From the NCBI RefSeq assembly GCF_029227915.1, contig NC_079875.1, positions 3,720,001-3,784,000 of the forward strand: 64,000 bases of DNA, given 5' to 3'. Origin of the DNA: Hydractinia symbiolongicarpus (Eukaryota > Cnidaria > Hydrozoa > Anthoathecata > Hydractiniidae). A model generated the notes under the pieces. That model saw nothing but the letters and a program-made list of their open reading frames with translations, ran no database searches and was not told the DNA's origin. Of the stretch, positions 1-12,739 are shown piece after piece. A program made the position numbers and the translations under genes. Each line of letters begins with the position of its first letter. Position 1 is the first letter of the stretch.

Positions 1-169
1 GAGTATAATAAATGCCAGAACGAAATTAAAGAAAACAACACCGAACACATCTGACAATCGATTGAGTGATGTCACTGCAAACATGTTGATGAATGCTTTG
101 AATAAAATGAAGAAATATACAAGTGATTCAACAGACGATGAAGATGAAGAGGATTCTAGTTTTGATTAA
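1..169 (+). CDS. Last exon of an unidentified protein, WH2/acidic-like tail (5' end off window)
   Basis: A plus-strand frame is open from base 2 to a TAA at 167-169 and encodes 55 residues. It begins SIINARTKLKKTTPN, continues with a short amphipathic stretch (MLMNALNKMKKYTSDS) and ends in an acidic run, DDEDEEDSSFD. The I-x2-x-x2-LKKT spacing resembles a WH2 actin-binding motif. A helix followed by an acidic tail recalls the central/acidic end of Arp2/3 activators, but the hallmark acidic-tail tryptophan is absent (Phe is there instead). A similar basic-helix-acidic ending also occurs in MTFR/PRR11-type proteins. A 65-bp minisatellite begins directly after the stop, so it would lie in the 3' UTR. 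The family is not established, and the upstream part of the gene is outside the window. Confidence 0.55.
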   Translation, partial: SIINARTKLKKTTPNTSDNRLSDVTANMLMNALNKMKKYTSDSTDDEDEEDSSFD

Positions 170-1410
170 TTCAATTATTCACGATTATTTTCAAACATAT
201 CTGTGAACGAGTTTTGTACTGGAAAGTGTACGTTGAGATTATTTCACGATTTTTTTTCAAGCATATCTGTGAACGAGTTTTGTACTGGAAAGTGTACGTT
301 GAGATTATTTCACGATTATTTTCAAACATATCTGTGAACGAGTTTTGTACTGGAAAGTGAACCTTGAGATTATTTCACGATTATTTTCAAACATATCTGT
401 GAACGAGTTTTGTACTGGAAAGTGAACCTTGAGATTATTTCACGATAATTTTCAAACATATCTGTAAACGAGTTTTGTATTGGAAAGTGAACCTTGAGAT
501 TATTTCACGATTATTTTCAAACATATCTGTGAACAAATTTTGTACTGGAAAGTGAACCTTGAGATTATTTCACGATTATTTTCAAACATATCTGTGAACG
601 AGTTTTGTACTGGAAAGTGAACCTTGAGATTATATCACGATTATTTTCAAACATATCTGTGAACGAGTTTTGTACTGGAAAGTGAACCTTGAGATTATTT
701 CACGATTATTTTCAAACATATCTGTTAACGAGTTTTGTACTGGAAAGTAAACCTTGAGATTATTTCACGATTATTTTCAAACATATCTGTGAACGAGTTT
801 TGTACTGGAAAGTGAACCTTGAGATTATTTCACGATTATTTTCAAACATATCTGTAAACGAGTTTTGTACTGGAAAGTGAACCTTGAGATTATTTCACGA
901 TTATTTTCAAACATATCTGTGAACGAGTTTTGTACTGGAAAGTGAACCTTGAGATTATTTCACGATTATTTTCAAACATATCTGTGAACGAGTTTTGTAC
1001 TGGAAAGTGAGCCTTGAGATTATTTCACGATTATTTTCAAGCATATCTGTGAACGAGTTTTGTACTGGAAAGTGTACGTTGAGATTATTTCACGATTATT
1101 TTCAAGCATATCTGTGAACGAGTTTTGTACTGGAAAGTGTACGTTGAGATTATTTCACGATTATTTTCAAACATATCTGTGAACGAGTTTTGTACTGGAA
1201 AGTGAACCTTGAGATTATTTCACGATTATTTTCAAACATATCTGTGAACGAGTTTTGTACTGGAAAGTGTACGTTGAGATTATTTCACGATTATTTTCAA
1301 CCATATCTGTGAACGAGTTTTGTACTGGAAAGTGTACGTTGAGATTATTTCACGATTATTTTCAAGCATATCTGTGAACGAGTTTTGTACTGGAAAGTGA
1401 ACCTTGAAGC
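170..1410. repeat. 65-bp minisatellite, about 19 copies
   Basis: The unit starts around CACGATTATTTTCAAACATA and includes GAACGAGTTTTGTACTGGAA. Successive GAGATTAT landmarks at 235, 301, 366 and 431 give a period of 65-66 bp. Copies differ by a few substitutions (for example GTACGTT versus GAACCTT, AAACATA versus AAGCATA). The two variants are clustered along the array, so some blocks appear to have been duplicated as groups. The array starts at the stop codon of the preceding exon. Confidence 0.95.
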
Positions 1411-2950
1411 TCTCTTAGTGTTTTTTTTTTGTTTAAATTTTTTAATCGTTTAAAATTAAATTTATCAAATTATTTTTTGTCATGAATTGCGTTAAAATTA
1501 GCAAATCTTATGTATTTTTATATATTTTATATATTACCCTTTTTTTTATATTTTATATTCGCCATTTTAAAAAGGCAGTATGACTCGGGAATCGCTCCAA
1601 AAATGTTTGTGAAGAACAGTCAATGGATTCAAAGAAAGTTTACAGAAATATAGAATTACTATGTTCAAGCTCGTTTTCATTCGACTGCATTTTTCGCTAC
1701 AGCAATCTTGTTTCGAGGACTTCTTTTTTGCATTCTAATATGTGGGTAGGGCTGCGTCAGAACGCATATCAAAAAAGAAAAAAAAGCCTTGGAGACGAGA
1801 TTGGTGCTATAGCGCGAAAAGCTTAAAAGTCTCAAATTTGCTACGCGTAAAAAGAAAACACGTGGTCTTAAATATTATGATAAAAAAGTCCCATCTAATG
1901 GTAAGCTATTTAAATTTAACTTTAGTGCGCCGTAAAATTTCCCAATTTTTTACCTTTTCTCTCTGTTATATTTCTTTATAATAAACTTGAATGTTAAACT
2001 TTTTAAGTTTTTTAGATATATATATATCATTTACGTTAAATTATTACATTTTAGCAAATCCGAAAACAGTTTAATAACCTCCTCCTGCTATCCTTTACCA
2101 TTATAACCCTTAATATTACCAATAAAACAACTTTTTTAATACTTTTTTTACAAAGGGAGAGGGGGATTTTAATACGTAGCTCAATTTCCTTTTCACTTCT
2201 TGTTATGACCACTATTACTAGAAATTGTTAAAAATGAACTAACAAATAACCCCCTTCAGAAACGGCAGTGCTTCCTAGGATTGGGTGTTCAATTATTATA
2301 GACGACCACAAAGCAGCCCCCAAACTAGCCAGGAGACCCAGCGCAGTTTCTATTTCCACCCGGAGAATGGGAAAATAAAGGTGAAAAAAAATCACGCTGG
2401 GTGGAAATAGAATTTTTTCGCGGTCAGTACTGAGCGCGATTTTTGATTAGGAAACCCTTATCGTTTTTAATGTTTTGTTTCAGTTAATGGTTTTATTCAC
2501 GCAAACAAATTGGTCACGCAAAAAAAATTGGTCACGCAAAAAAATATAATTAATTCCTATTTTATTAAGAAATTTTTATATATTTGCGCAAAATATGTAA
2601 CGTAATGTAATATACTTTTAACTTCTAAGGTATACAATGGTAAAACGTTAGAAAAAGTTCTAATACGTTTAAATTTAAAATAGACAAACAAAAAATAGAA
2701 GAGAGAAAAATAAATATAGCAATGCCATCAAGTTTAGAGACTCATAGAAGACAAAGAAGTCTTATCATTGAGAACCTGCGGGATCTACGCTATGCGTAGT
2801 TCACGAGCTTGTCGAAAGAGAAATGTTAACTTTTGGCTCCATATATAACAGCTGACGTATATGTAATACTTACAACTTGTTTAAAATATTAGTAAAAAGA
2901 TAAAGGATAAAGTGTAAGTGCAAACATTAGTTTCGATTCGAAAAGGGATG
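1411..2950. other. Intergenic, no gene recognised
   Basis: AT-rich sequence with homopolymer runs. Short frames at 1623-1826 and 1742-1981 have no recognisable domain and no splice support. A 13-bp perfect hairpin lies at 2349-2411, and two direct copies of a TTGGTCACGCAAAAAAA motif lie near 2508-2545. Confidence 0.6.
2349..2411. repeat. Small hairpin, 13-bp arms
   Basis: TCTATTTCCACCC at 2349-2361 is exactly complementary to GGGTGGAAATAGA at 2399-2411, with a 37-base loop. The flanks continue in imperfect symmetry (CCCAGCG on the left, CGCTGGG at the right arm). It is probably a remnant of a foldback element. Confidence 0.6.
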
Positions 2951-2954
2951 ATGA

Positions 2955-5304
2955 ATATTGTTATTAAAAGAAGGATGTTTCTTCTTGTAGACAACACAAG
3001 ATAAATTTTTTCACTTTCGATTGAAAAGTTTTAAAACAGCATTTGTCCTGTAAGATTGATGGTTTTATTCTGGAGATCTTGTTCCAGATATATGGGCCGC
3101 AATACGAAATGGAAAATCGACTGAACTTTGTTTTCCTAAATGGCGTGTAATACAGTAGATCTAGTGACATGTTTCTCATCACGAAATGTGTTTGAGAACA
3201 CCACAGAGGCTTCTTGTTTTCTTGACCTGTTCATAAAACAAAGTGTCTGAAAGGTATTTATTGCAAATATGTTTAAAATGTTCCTACGTTGAAACAAAGG
3301 CTTGAATGTGTCAACTTGTCCTGAAAGGTCATTATTCTCGTGGCGTGTTTTTGTTGCCGATAGAGAGACTCCAATTTAGTTTTCTGAGTACTACCCCAAA
3401 CTATGTTTCCATAGTTTAAGTAGCTGTGGATAAAAGAGTAATATAATTGTATGAGACATTGTTTGTTCAATACATGACTAGCCTTATAGAGAATACCAAT
3501 AGATTTAGAGATTTTTTAATTAATGATAATGATATGTTTATCCAGGTTTACATTCTCATCATAACACCTAGAAATTTGACATCTGTCACGCGGTGAACTT
3601 TATATACTCCTACTGCCAGTTCTGGAAGTGGATAAATTATATTTTCTTTTTGTGTATTTGATGAAAAGGATGTATTTAGTCTTTTTTATATTTAGCGAAA
3701 GTTTGTTTGAATCAAACCAGTCTTTTAATTTCGCTAGTTCTGTGTTCATCGTGACCAAAAGTGTTTCTATGTTATTATGCAAGTAAAATATATTAGTATC
3801 GTCCGCGAACATAATCGGCTGGAGTATATTAGAGCAATTTATTAGGTCGTTTACGTATATTAAAAACAAAAGTGGACCAAGTATGGAGCCCTGAGGAACT
3901 CCGCATTTGATTGCTAGTTTGCTTGTTTTTATTTTGTCGTCAAAACTGACATATTGTTGTCGATTACACAAGTAACTTTTAAACCAATCAAAGTCAGATC
4001 CATTAATACCATACACTTTCAATTATCCCAATAATATATCATGATGTCAAATGCTTTAGACAGGTCAATGAAGATTCCTAAAGTATACCATTCTCAAACG
4101 AGTTTTGTATGTCATCAATAAGTTGCATTATTGCATGCTCTGTGGAGTGCTTGTTTCTAAATCCAAACTGTTTTTCGTAAAATATTGCGTGATCAGCAAA
4201 ATAATAAAATAATTTGTTATACATTATTTTTTCTAAAATTTTTGAAAATGTTGGCAAAATAGAAATTGGCCTATAGTTTGATAATATCTCAGTATCACCT
4301 GATTTTAAAATTAGTTTCACTTTTGCAACTTTAAATTTATTAGGAGATACACCCTGTGATATTGAGTTACTGAAAATGTTGTGAATCACATGTCTTATTG
4401 CTGAAAATGTGTCTATAACGACATTACTGCAAATATTGTCATAGCCAGGTGCTTTATTGCGTTGTAAGCTGTTAAAAGCTGTATCTAATTCATTTATTGC
4501 TAACGGGTAATTGATATGTTTAAATGTACATTTAGGTAGATATGTCGTATAGTCTTTATTGTTTCTAATATTTGCTGCTAGACTAGGTCCTACGTTAAAT
4601 GCATTAGTTAGCAATTTCATTTCACTCCTATTCACTTTTTTTGCAAAACGCTTTCCGTACTGTGTCTTTCCTATCACTTCTTTCATTACGGACCATGTCT
4701 TTTCGGCATCGCCTTTGTATTTATTTAACAAGTTTGTGTAGTGATTCTTCCTTGAACGTTTTCTCAGTTTTTCAAATAAGTTTTTATAAGTTTTGTAGTT
4801 TTCAATATCTTTACACGGCTTAGACTTTAATTGAAGCTTTTGTTTTAGTTTTGATGACTTTATCAAGCCCTTTGTTATCCATGGAGATTGCAGCGATTTG
4901 GTTTTTTGTTGTGAAAAGAATTTTTCATATTCTTGTGAAAGTCTATTTAAGAAGAGCTCATATGATTGGTTTTCATCTATTGTATTTAATACCTCGGTCA
5001 AATCGGTATGATTTAGCGAGCATTTGAAGCTATTAATAGCAGTTTTAGAATAGATTCTTGTATAAAAGGTTGTCGCTTGCTGCTTAGAAAAGGTACTTGC
5101 GATATTTTTAGAAGTAAAAAATATTGGGAAGTGGTCAGACACATCTGTTTGAATTATTCCTGACAACACTTGGTTTTTAAAAAGACAATTAGTGAAAATG
5201 TGATCAATTATTGTATTCGAAGTAGGTGTCACTTGGGTTGGTCTATTTAAAAATTCAAATTTATGCAAAAAAGCTCTAGATGATGCATTCTTGATATGGT
5301 ACAA
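2955..5304 (-). mobile_element. LINE A: 5'-truncated, decayed non-LTR retrotransposon (endonuclease end plus reverse transcriptase)
   Basis: Minus-strand fragments follow the order of a CR1/L2/Jockey-like ORF2. The piece at 4078-5304 has the end of an apurinic endonuclease (IDHIFTN, VSDHFPIFF) and the first reverse-transcriptase blocks (NYRPISILPTFSKILEKIM, FGFRNKHSTEHA). The piece at 3600-4022 has GVPQGSILGPLLFLIYVNDL and the catalytic FADDTN box. The pieces at 3273-3470 and 2964-3182 carry the C-terminal region (SYLNYGNIVWGS). Between the first two pieces the frame runs through IFIDLSKAFDI into a deletion and a stop near 4022-4078. The N-terminal part of the endonuclease is missing. The element cannot encode a complete protein. 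Confidence 0.9.
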
Positions 5305-5830
5305 TTATGACAAAATGATATTTGAACTTACGTAATATTAACCCGCATCACAACAGGAAATTTATTTGTTATGCATAAAATCTTAACTTAGCTATTTCTT
5401 GTCATATATCAACCGTGCCCTAGGTTTGGTAAATAGATAAAGAGCCATGGGCTCGAGGTTGATCATACCCTATTTCTCCGTATAAAAGTCAAGGAGCTTT
5501 TAACTGAATTTTTGTCGATTTTGAAACTTTCAATTTGAAAAACAAAATATGCTGTCAAAATTTTGGTTGGTTGGTTGGTCGTGCTCCGAGGGAAGTTACA
5601 CGCCATTGCTTCCTTCTGTGTATTAAAACTTAGGGGGGTAAGAGCTATTGTCTCTGGAAAAACACAAAACAATAGAAAGAGTTTCATGTGTAAGGATGTT
5701 GTTAACGGACAAAAAACTTATCTTAAAAAGGCTGAACATGCAATAAAAGGTACTTGTAAAAGCGAAATATTTTTTGACTAAATGCATTTCTACTTTCTTT
5801 TCATTCTTAAATTAAAAAAAGTCCCCCGGA

Positions 5831-8103
5831 TATTTATTTATTTATTTATTTATTTCCGAATTTATATACAGGATGAGTATGTCAGTAAAAAATACTGTTA
5901 TAAATATACGTCCTGTTTATGCATACGTTAAAATCTAGTTAGTAATATATATTAAAAATGCAAAGAAAAGTATCAAACTGAAAAAAAAATATAATCTCAA
6001 AAACTGATGGGAAACGCAAAATTAGCCAAAACGTGCGAAAAAGTAACGACCAAAAGAAACAGTGGCAGGAAAGAAGTAGTTGCCATCGAAAAGAAATTAA
6101 AAACTAGTTTACACATACACACAATCACACAAATAAATCAATATAACCAAAAACTAAAAATTCGACGAACTATCTCGGCAAGTGTAACTTAGAACAAGTC
6201 GCCATGAACAATCTAAAAGGTGTATTACGAGAAAACTTAAAGTATAAAAAATACTCAAAGAATTTATCTAAACTCAAAATTTAGTAACTTGTTACTAAAC
6301 TCATGTCCACTCTGCCGGATCTCCTTGGGCAAGGAGTTGAAAAGCCTAGCTCCTTGAAAGAAGAAACCCGACCGAGCAAACTCAAGTTTTATTTTAGGAA
6401 TTTTTAAAAGAAAATTCTGATTTCTAGTTGAAAAATTATGGGAGTTTAAAGTAAAATAATTATCAAAATTCGAGCAACAATCACCATCCAAACATTTTTT
6501 TACCAACTTAACAGCATGTTTTTTAATCATGTCTGATGTGTTGATACTCGCATCTTTTGTTATCGTTATTGCTCGTCTATCCAACGATCGTAATTTTTGT
6601 GATTGTGTTGCTGTTAAATTTAAAAATGACAAGCAATTATATCGAATAACAGATTGTATGATAGATCGATAAACACGTCTGATAGCTTCTTCGTTCAAGA
6701 AATACTTGAGTTTACACAACAACCTTAACTTTGACGAGGACTTTTTGTACATACTATCAAATTGCGGACCAATATTAAGAGTGTGATCGATTACTGTACC
6801 AAGATATTTATAAGATGTAGTCACATTGATTGGTACTCCGTCAAAAAGCAATGCAAAGTCAGCTTTTGACATTGCTAATCTTTTTGCTGTCCCAAATAGC
6901 ACGCACTCAGTCTTTCCAGGTTTTAAATTAATCACAAGTTCATTTTCACGAAAGTATGAGCTGATGTTCTTTAAATCATTATTTAACAATTCTTCTATCT
7001 GAGAAATTTTGTTTGAAGAAACGTAGATAACAGTATCATCAGCGAATTCCACAACGTCAGCTTTTTTCAGAATGTCCGGAAAATCGTTAAAGAAAATTAA
7101 AAACAGTAGAGGTCCAAGGATAGAACCTTGTGGCACCCCACACAAAACCGGATAAGGATCGGATAACACATCGTCAAAACCAACAATTTGTTTTCTGTCA
7201 AACAAATAGCTCTCAAACCACTGAAGTGTGACATTGCTTACCCCATATTGTTTTAACTTTGCTAGAAGGGTTGCGTGTCCAAGGGTATCGAAAGCTTTCG
7301 ATAAGTCAATGAATATCGCGCCAGTAATTTTTCCTTTGTCTGCAGCTTTTCTTATATCATCTAACAATAATGCTGTTGCAAGCTCGGTCGATCTCTTTTT
7401 ACGGTAGCCAAATTGCTTCTCTGACAGTAAATTGTTGGATTCTAAATATTCACTCAATTGGTTGTGGACAGCTTTTTCCATAATTTTGGACAGCACAGGC
7501 AGTATTGAAATAGGGCGGTAATTATCAGGATTTGCTCGTTCTCCAGATTTGTGAAGAGGTTTGATCAAAGCAATTTTCCATTCAGTTGGCATAACTCCGG
7601 TCTTTAAAGAAAGATTTACAATGAATGCCATTGGTTTTGAAATCATCTCGGCACTGTCCTTTATCAAGTTAGGAGGTAAATTATCAAATCCAGTTGCTTT
7701 GCTACGCTTTAACGATTTCAGTTCTTTTTGGATGTACACTTTGCTGACATACGAAAACTCAAAGACTTCCTCAGTTCTAGAGCGATTCTGTTGTTGACGT
7801 TTCCAAGCGAAATTGACGAGTGGTATAAAACGATTCTTCAAATCCCGAGCAACAGTACTAAAGAAATTACAAAACTTGTTTGCTTTCGAACGGTTACTGG
7901 CTTGGTCGTCAACAGGTTTTACTAACGATTCAGGTGTTTTATTGTTGGACGGAAAAACTGACTTTAAAGCTTTCCAAAATTTTTGAGGATTGTTTCGATT
8001 TTCGTACAATAAATCTTGATGGTAAGTTCTTTTTGCTTTTCGAACTAAATTGTTGCAGTGGTTTCTGGCAATTTTAAATGAAGGCCTAGTGAGCCTAAGA
8101 GCA
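5831..8103 (-). mobile_element. LINE B: 5'-truncated non-LTR retrotransposon, RT frame intact
   Basis: One open minus-strand frame from about 8100 down to 6264 holds the reverse transcriptase of a CR1/Jockey-type LINE. Visible motifs are NYRPISILPVLSKIMEKAV, FGYRKKRSTELA, GAIFIDLSKAFDTLGHATLL, GVPQGSILGPLLFLIFFNDF and FADDTVIY, then ends near GARLFNSLPKEIR. The endonuclease half is missing. The 3' UTR runs to a tetranucleotide run (TTTA)n at 5831-5855, a normal tail for target-primed insertion. The 5' side is cut at a small foldback element at 8104, so the first residues of the open frame (about 8104-8174) come from that element and not from the LINE. Without an endonuclease the copy cannot move by itself. 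Confidence 0.9.
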
Positions 8104-8243
8104 AATCTCCACGGGACGATTTTTACCACGATCGTCATAAATACTCGAATTTGGTTGGTCGCGATTTTCGTCATGAGGAAAAGTTGAATTGGTTTCTACC
8201 TTTCGTCACAAAATCGTCGCAAATATCTCGTCCAGTGGAGATT
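8104..8243. repeat. 140-bp foldback/MITE-like element abutting LINE B
   Basis: AATCTCCAC at 8104-8112 is complementary to GTGGAGATT at 8235-8243. Symmetry continues inward imperfectly, with GGGACGATTTT on the left against AAAATCGTCG on the right. It marks the 5' edge of the recognisable LINE B sequence. Target duplications were not resolved. Confidence 0.5.
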
Positions 8244-8998
8244 CGGCTTAAACTCTGGTATGTAAACCCATAGAAGTTTAAACAAGGTGACCTTATATGA
8301 GAGGAAATAGATGTGTTTTCCAACATTCTTTGCCAACCCTCTCGCACCCGGGGAACGAAAGTTTGTTTTGTTGCTCCTTGCTCGAACCCAAAATAATGAC
8401 CTAATGTTCATTTCACTGAATTTACATTTTTATCTAAAATGGCACACTTTGCAGCGATAGATTTTTTTTGTAAAATATGCAAATTATTATCATTTTATGT
8501 TGAGTAATTGTATTGTAGCTACGCACACGTTTGCAATTTTAGTAAAACTTGGATTCACTTCATCGCTTCAAACCTGAGACATGGCTTACTCTAATGATGA
8601 AACATGTAGGTATTTAATTTGTCAGGAAAACTTATTGGAAAATATGTGTCACAAAAAGAGTGACAAAAGGAAGCTTGGTCTGCTAAAGACTATAGCTTAT
8701 GATATACTTGACAGGGGTGCTAACATGTCACAAACACCTACATATATAAGGGCAAGTTTGTGCAACTTTCTAAATAAACAGCGATATTCTCCCGACCATC
8801 ACTAGCTAGCTGCACAACAAAAAATTTGCAATTTTAGAATTTGATACCATCTAACTATAATTTTAAATAGTGGTGGGGCAAGTTGAACTTTGAGCATATG
8901 TTTCCAATAATTAAAGCCTGCAAAAAGCACCAAAATGTAGAGGCTCTTTTACATGGCTGTTTCAAAGTTGCTAAAACGTTTAAAAAAATAATTTGATA
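8244..8998. other. Intergenic; one unsupported 74-codon frame
   Basis: The only notable item is a plus-strand frame at 8581-8805 starting MAYSNDETCRYLICQ. It is lysine- and cysteine-containing, has no recognisable domain and no clear splice signals, and codes for 74 residues. It could be a small gene, an exon or chance. I do not recognise it. Confidence 0.35.
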
Positions 8999-9673
8999 CA
9001 AATAAGATAGATAAGATAAGATAATTTATTAATCGAAAATAGCTGTTCAGTTCAAATAATTAAATAAATTGGTAATATGAAGAGAAAAAAAAACTTTTTT
9101 TGAAGGGAGAACTTACCTAATAGCAGAAGCTAAGACGAGGATAAGGCCACCCTTGGACGAGTATATACAATAGACGGCACAGGACACAAAAGATGAAACG
9201 AACATATATAATCACCAGATAAATGAACCGTGTGAGAACAAAGGGAAAATTTGTTACAAATTAATAACAGGCGATAAAATACTTCTTTAGATTACTTTTA
9301 AGACCAAAGTAATCTATGAAAACAAATGTTTTAGTCATTGATTATTCCAGGATTTAATGGTGTTAAATCTAATAGAATTTTTACCAAAACAAACGGTATT
9401 GACAGTAGGAAGATTGTTCAATCCAGCCTTTTCTGCACGAGTGCTCTGGGAATGGTTGAAGTCAACTGCAAAAGTATTCTGGATAGTAGCTGGAATTTTA
9501 TCATGAAAGAGCTTTTGCAAAAAATATATATATAGTGTTAGTACGAGCTGATTCAAATTCAATACAACATATGCGCATTCTAGTTTGATTTGTACATTGA
9601 TCCTATTGAGGACAGGCACACAACTGCTAATTATGAAGAATTGTGAAAAACTTTTTGGACACCTGTCTAACAT
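8999..9673 (-). mobile_element. LINE C: 3'-terminal remnant
   Basis: The minus-strand frame 9335-9673 ends with a segment typical of LINE ORF2 C termini: STRAEKAGLNNLPTVNT followed by FGKNSIRFNTIKSWNN. Downstream sequence runs into a GATA-rich repeat at about 9006-9022 (GATAGATAAGATAAG), which is plausible as the 3' tail. No reverse-transcriptase core remains. Confidence 0.7.
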
Positions 9674-9689
9674 TGGTAAATTAGGACCA

Positions 9690-11670
9690 AAATGTCTAAA
9701 AATGTCCTAGAAATTATCACAAAGATAAATGTGTTCCACATATCTCTAGAATAAAGTTAAGAAAACTCCTTTTTATGGCCCATAGGTTGATAAATTATCT
9801 GGAATAAAAAAACTTAATTTTAGTGCTTTGTCTAAAGGCATTATTTTTGGGTCAAATGTGAAAAATATTTGAAAAGCACCATTTAGAGTCATAATAACTT
9901 AGTTTAATAATTGAATAAAAAAAATTAAATTCAGCGGAGCATTGAAATGAATACACTGCAGACGTCCCCTGCTCTTCTTCCCCAATAGTTTAATATTATG
10001 TCTTTTTTCAAAACCATTTCATTTTTGAAGGTAACAGTCTTTCAATTTGCAGGTTTGAAAACTTAAATTTAGGGATAAATATGAAACACTTACAGTACTT
10101 GAATCAGGACACTTAACATTGTGCGCAACACACCTCATGCGCAACTCACACAATCTATGTTGTTAACATGATCTTCGCAATAGGGAAAAACTTTGCAATA
10201 GCATATTGATTAACATTTTTAAACTAATAATTTATCATGGTGTTTTTAAAATAGAAATATTTAGTTTTTTTTCTCTAGGGAAAGTGTTTATTATTATAGA
10301 AACCCTACAAACTTATTTGTTTCATTAAACGAAAAGCCATAAGGAGTGCTTTGTTTTAAATAATTTTTTTTAACAAGCTTCATACAACTTCTTAAAAAAA
10401 AGATAACTTTCTATAATAACCAAAAATAAGCAAAGTAAATTACTATATATATAATGTTTCTAAAGAACCAAACTAAAAAAAGTACCAGCAGAATGATACA
10501 GAATTATTTTAATATAATGCCATAAAACAAAAGATTTAAGCAAAGTGTATGTGGTTTGTTTTAAAAGTTTTACTGGATTTGTTTTTATAGGTTATAGGTT
10601 TTGGATAAGAATAATGTATAATGAAACAAACTTTGTTATTATTTTTGAATGAAGATGTGAAAACAGTCCAATTCCTTTCTCATATTTTTCCTGTTAAAAA
10701 TTTATATTTTTATTTAAAATAAATTTTCTATAAATTAAAAGCTTTCCAATCATATAGATATCATTATATCAATTATATGTGAATATAAACTGTGTTTATT
10801 TTTTTGTATTTGTGAGCTTTGCTTATTTAAGGTCAAGGTAGTAAGTATTACATGTATTCAAGGTTATTATGAAATTTTTCTTGTGTTATTCTTGTATTAA
10901 AACATCTTGAAAGACAACGAGGGCTTCATTTAATTTGCTAGTCTTGAAAAATAAACTTCAAATGATTATGCACAATAACGTGTACTGGAAGTGATTTAGT
11001 GATAGCAAAACATAACAAAAATAGTCTCAAAGTTTTCCTTTGTTGAACAATTTTTGAAAATTGTTGAATTTTTTTCTACAATGATGTTGTTCTACTGCAA
11101 TTTAACTTATCTTCTTTATCGCTCAAACCTCGCGATAAATTATAATCTCTCTTGGAAGAACAAGAAGTAGGTACATCATCACAAGTCCTGGCTGAGCTAT
11201 GTACGCCGTCTAACGTTACAAATTAACAAAATATGTATGAACCCAGTTGGCTTTTGTTCAATAATGGCAATGACCGTTAATGTAATTATGGCTCTTTGGG
11301 GTCAAAATTTAGACATAATAAAAAGTGAAAATTTATATATTTTTTGTTGGTTCTCCTTTAAGCCCTAGTATGATTGTCTTTGGGAGAAAAATATAAAGAA
11401 TACTCTTTGGTAATAATGGAATATTATTTTAAGTAATAATTTTTCTTATCCATTGTTAGAATTGTATGTCATTGTCCCTTTTTCTTCTTTTTTTTTTCAG
11501 TTTTACAGTGGTGGAATCCAGAGCAGACATAATGTTTTTGCAGGAATTTCAATTTGCATACGCAAAAAATATGCTTGAAAGTTTTTTTGACATTTAAATA
11601 TTGTTTTGAAATTTTAGCATTACTCCCTGCATGAAATCCTCTTAAAATTGCTCACTGTAGCTCTCACGTT
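9690..11670. other. AT-rich intergenic, nothing recognised
   Basis: No coding region, RNA gene or clear repeat was identified. A short segment near 10103-10150 (GAATCAGGACACTTAACATT, then ATGCGCAACTCAC) resembles sequences at 50065-50110 and 57365-57415. It is therefore probably a dispersed repeat end. The first coding exon of the downstream UBAP1-like gene may lie here but could not be located. Confidence 0.5.
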
Positions 11671-12468
11671 CAGGCCATTTTGTGAGAGGCGTGCGATCGC
11701 ACGGGCACGCCCCCACACACGTGCAGATTTGTTTAGGCGTGCGATTCATCGCATGCGCAAAACGTTGCTGTAATTAAAAATTATTGTATTTATAACAAGA
11801 ACATTTATTAAATAAACCTTAAAAATAAACGATCATTCTTTTACTGAACTCTAAAAATAAACAATCATTCTTTTACTGAACTCACAATAGATCACACAAT
11901 TTAATTGCTACCATTTACCAGCTACCAGGCTATATTAAGGCTTGCGAGTTTTATTTTAATGATTTTATAAAAAAATGCAACAGTATTTTAATCTTTGTAA
12001 GGTCGCCTTTTGAAGAATGTAAAAGAAATTCAGCATTATTTAAGTTAAAATAACTAAAAGATAATATCATTAATAAGAAAAAAAAACTTCTTTAATAACG
12101 AAATTTCTTTTAGATAATAATTTTTATGATTCATCGAAGGTTTATTAAATATTATTATTAGCTGCCGTTCGACTTTCCGTAATTTAATTTAATTTAAATA
12201 ACTGTTTGCCCCACAAGTAATAACAAAGTTTAATTAACGAGTTTGCTTACGACTTCTTCGTATTCGGGTTGAAATTCCTTGCCGTACATTGTTGGAACTT
12301 GCACTTTGTATGTTCCTTACGCCAAAACAGCAGCCCCTGTCCGGTGTACAGGGGTAAAGGAAATGTTTTTGTAAAAAATTTTTTTTGATAGCACGCGCAT
12401 CGCACGCACAGAATTTTTGAGGCGTGTGATCTACCGCACGCCTGCCTAAATTCTTACGAAATGGCCTG
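11671..12468. mobile_element. Non-autonomous TIR element, 0.8 kb, GC-rich ends
   Basis: The left end CAGGCCATTTTGTGAGAG and the right end, read inward on the minus strand as CAGGCCATTTCGTAAGAA, match over the outer bases. Next to both ends lie GC-rich motifs made of GCGTGCGATCGCAC and CACGCG-type words, unlike the AT-rich interior. No transposase is encoded; the frame at 12234-12473 reads through the right end. Related ends occur at 61419-62347. The target duplication is unclear. Confidence 0.65.
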
Positions 12469-12739
12469 CACATTGTTTCATGAATTATGACAGAAGTTCT
12501 TGAAACTCAAACTTTATTAGACCTAATTTAAGATGATCTTTTAGAATTTGGAAATCTGAATTGTACTATGGAATTATTTAGCACCTGTAGTGACATTTAT
12601 TTGTCGTTTTTTTTGTTTTGTTTTTTTTTTCTTTGGGTGGGGGTAATTGAACACTATCTCTGTTTTTTTGGTCAATGAATCAAAAGGTTACCTGTAAAAA
12701 GCAAGAGACAAATTAAAGGCTACTAGTTTTTTTATTTAG

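Noticed and set aside
170-1410. CRISPR-like array
   Set aside because: Units are contiguous 65-bp tandem copies without unique spacers, in an animal genome.
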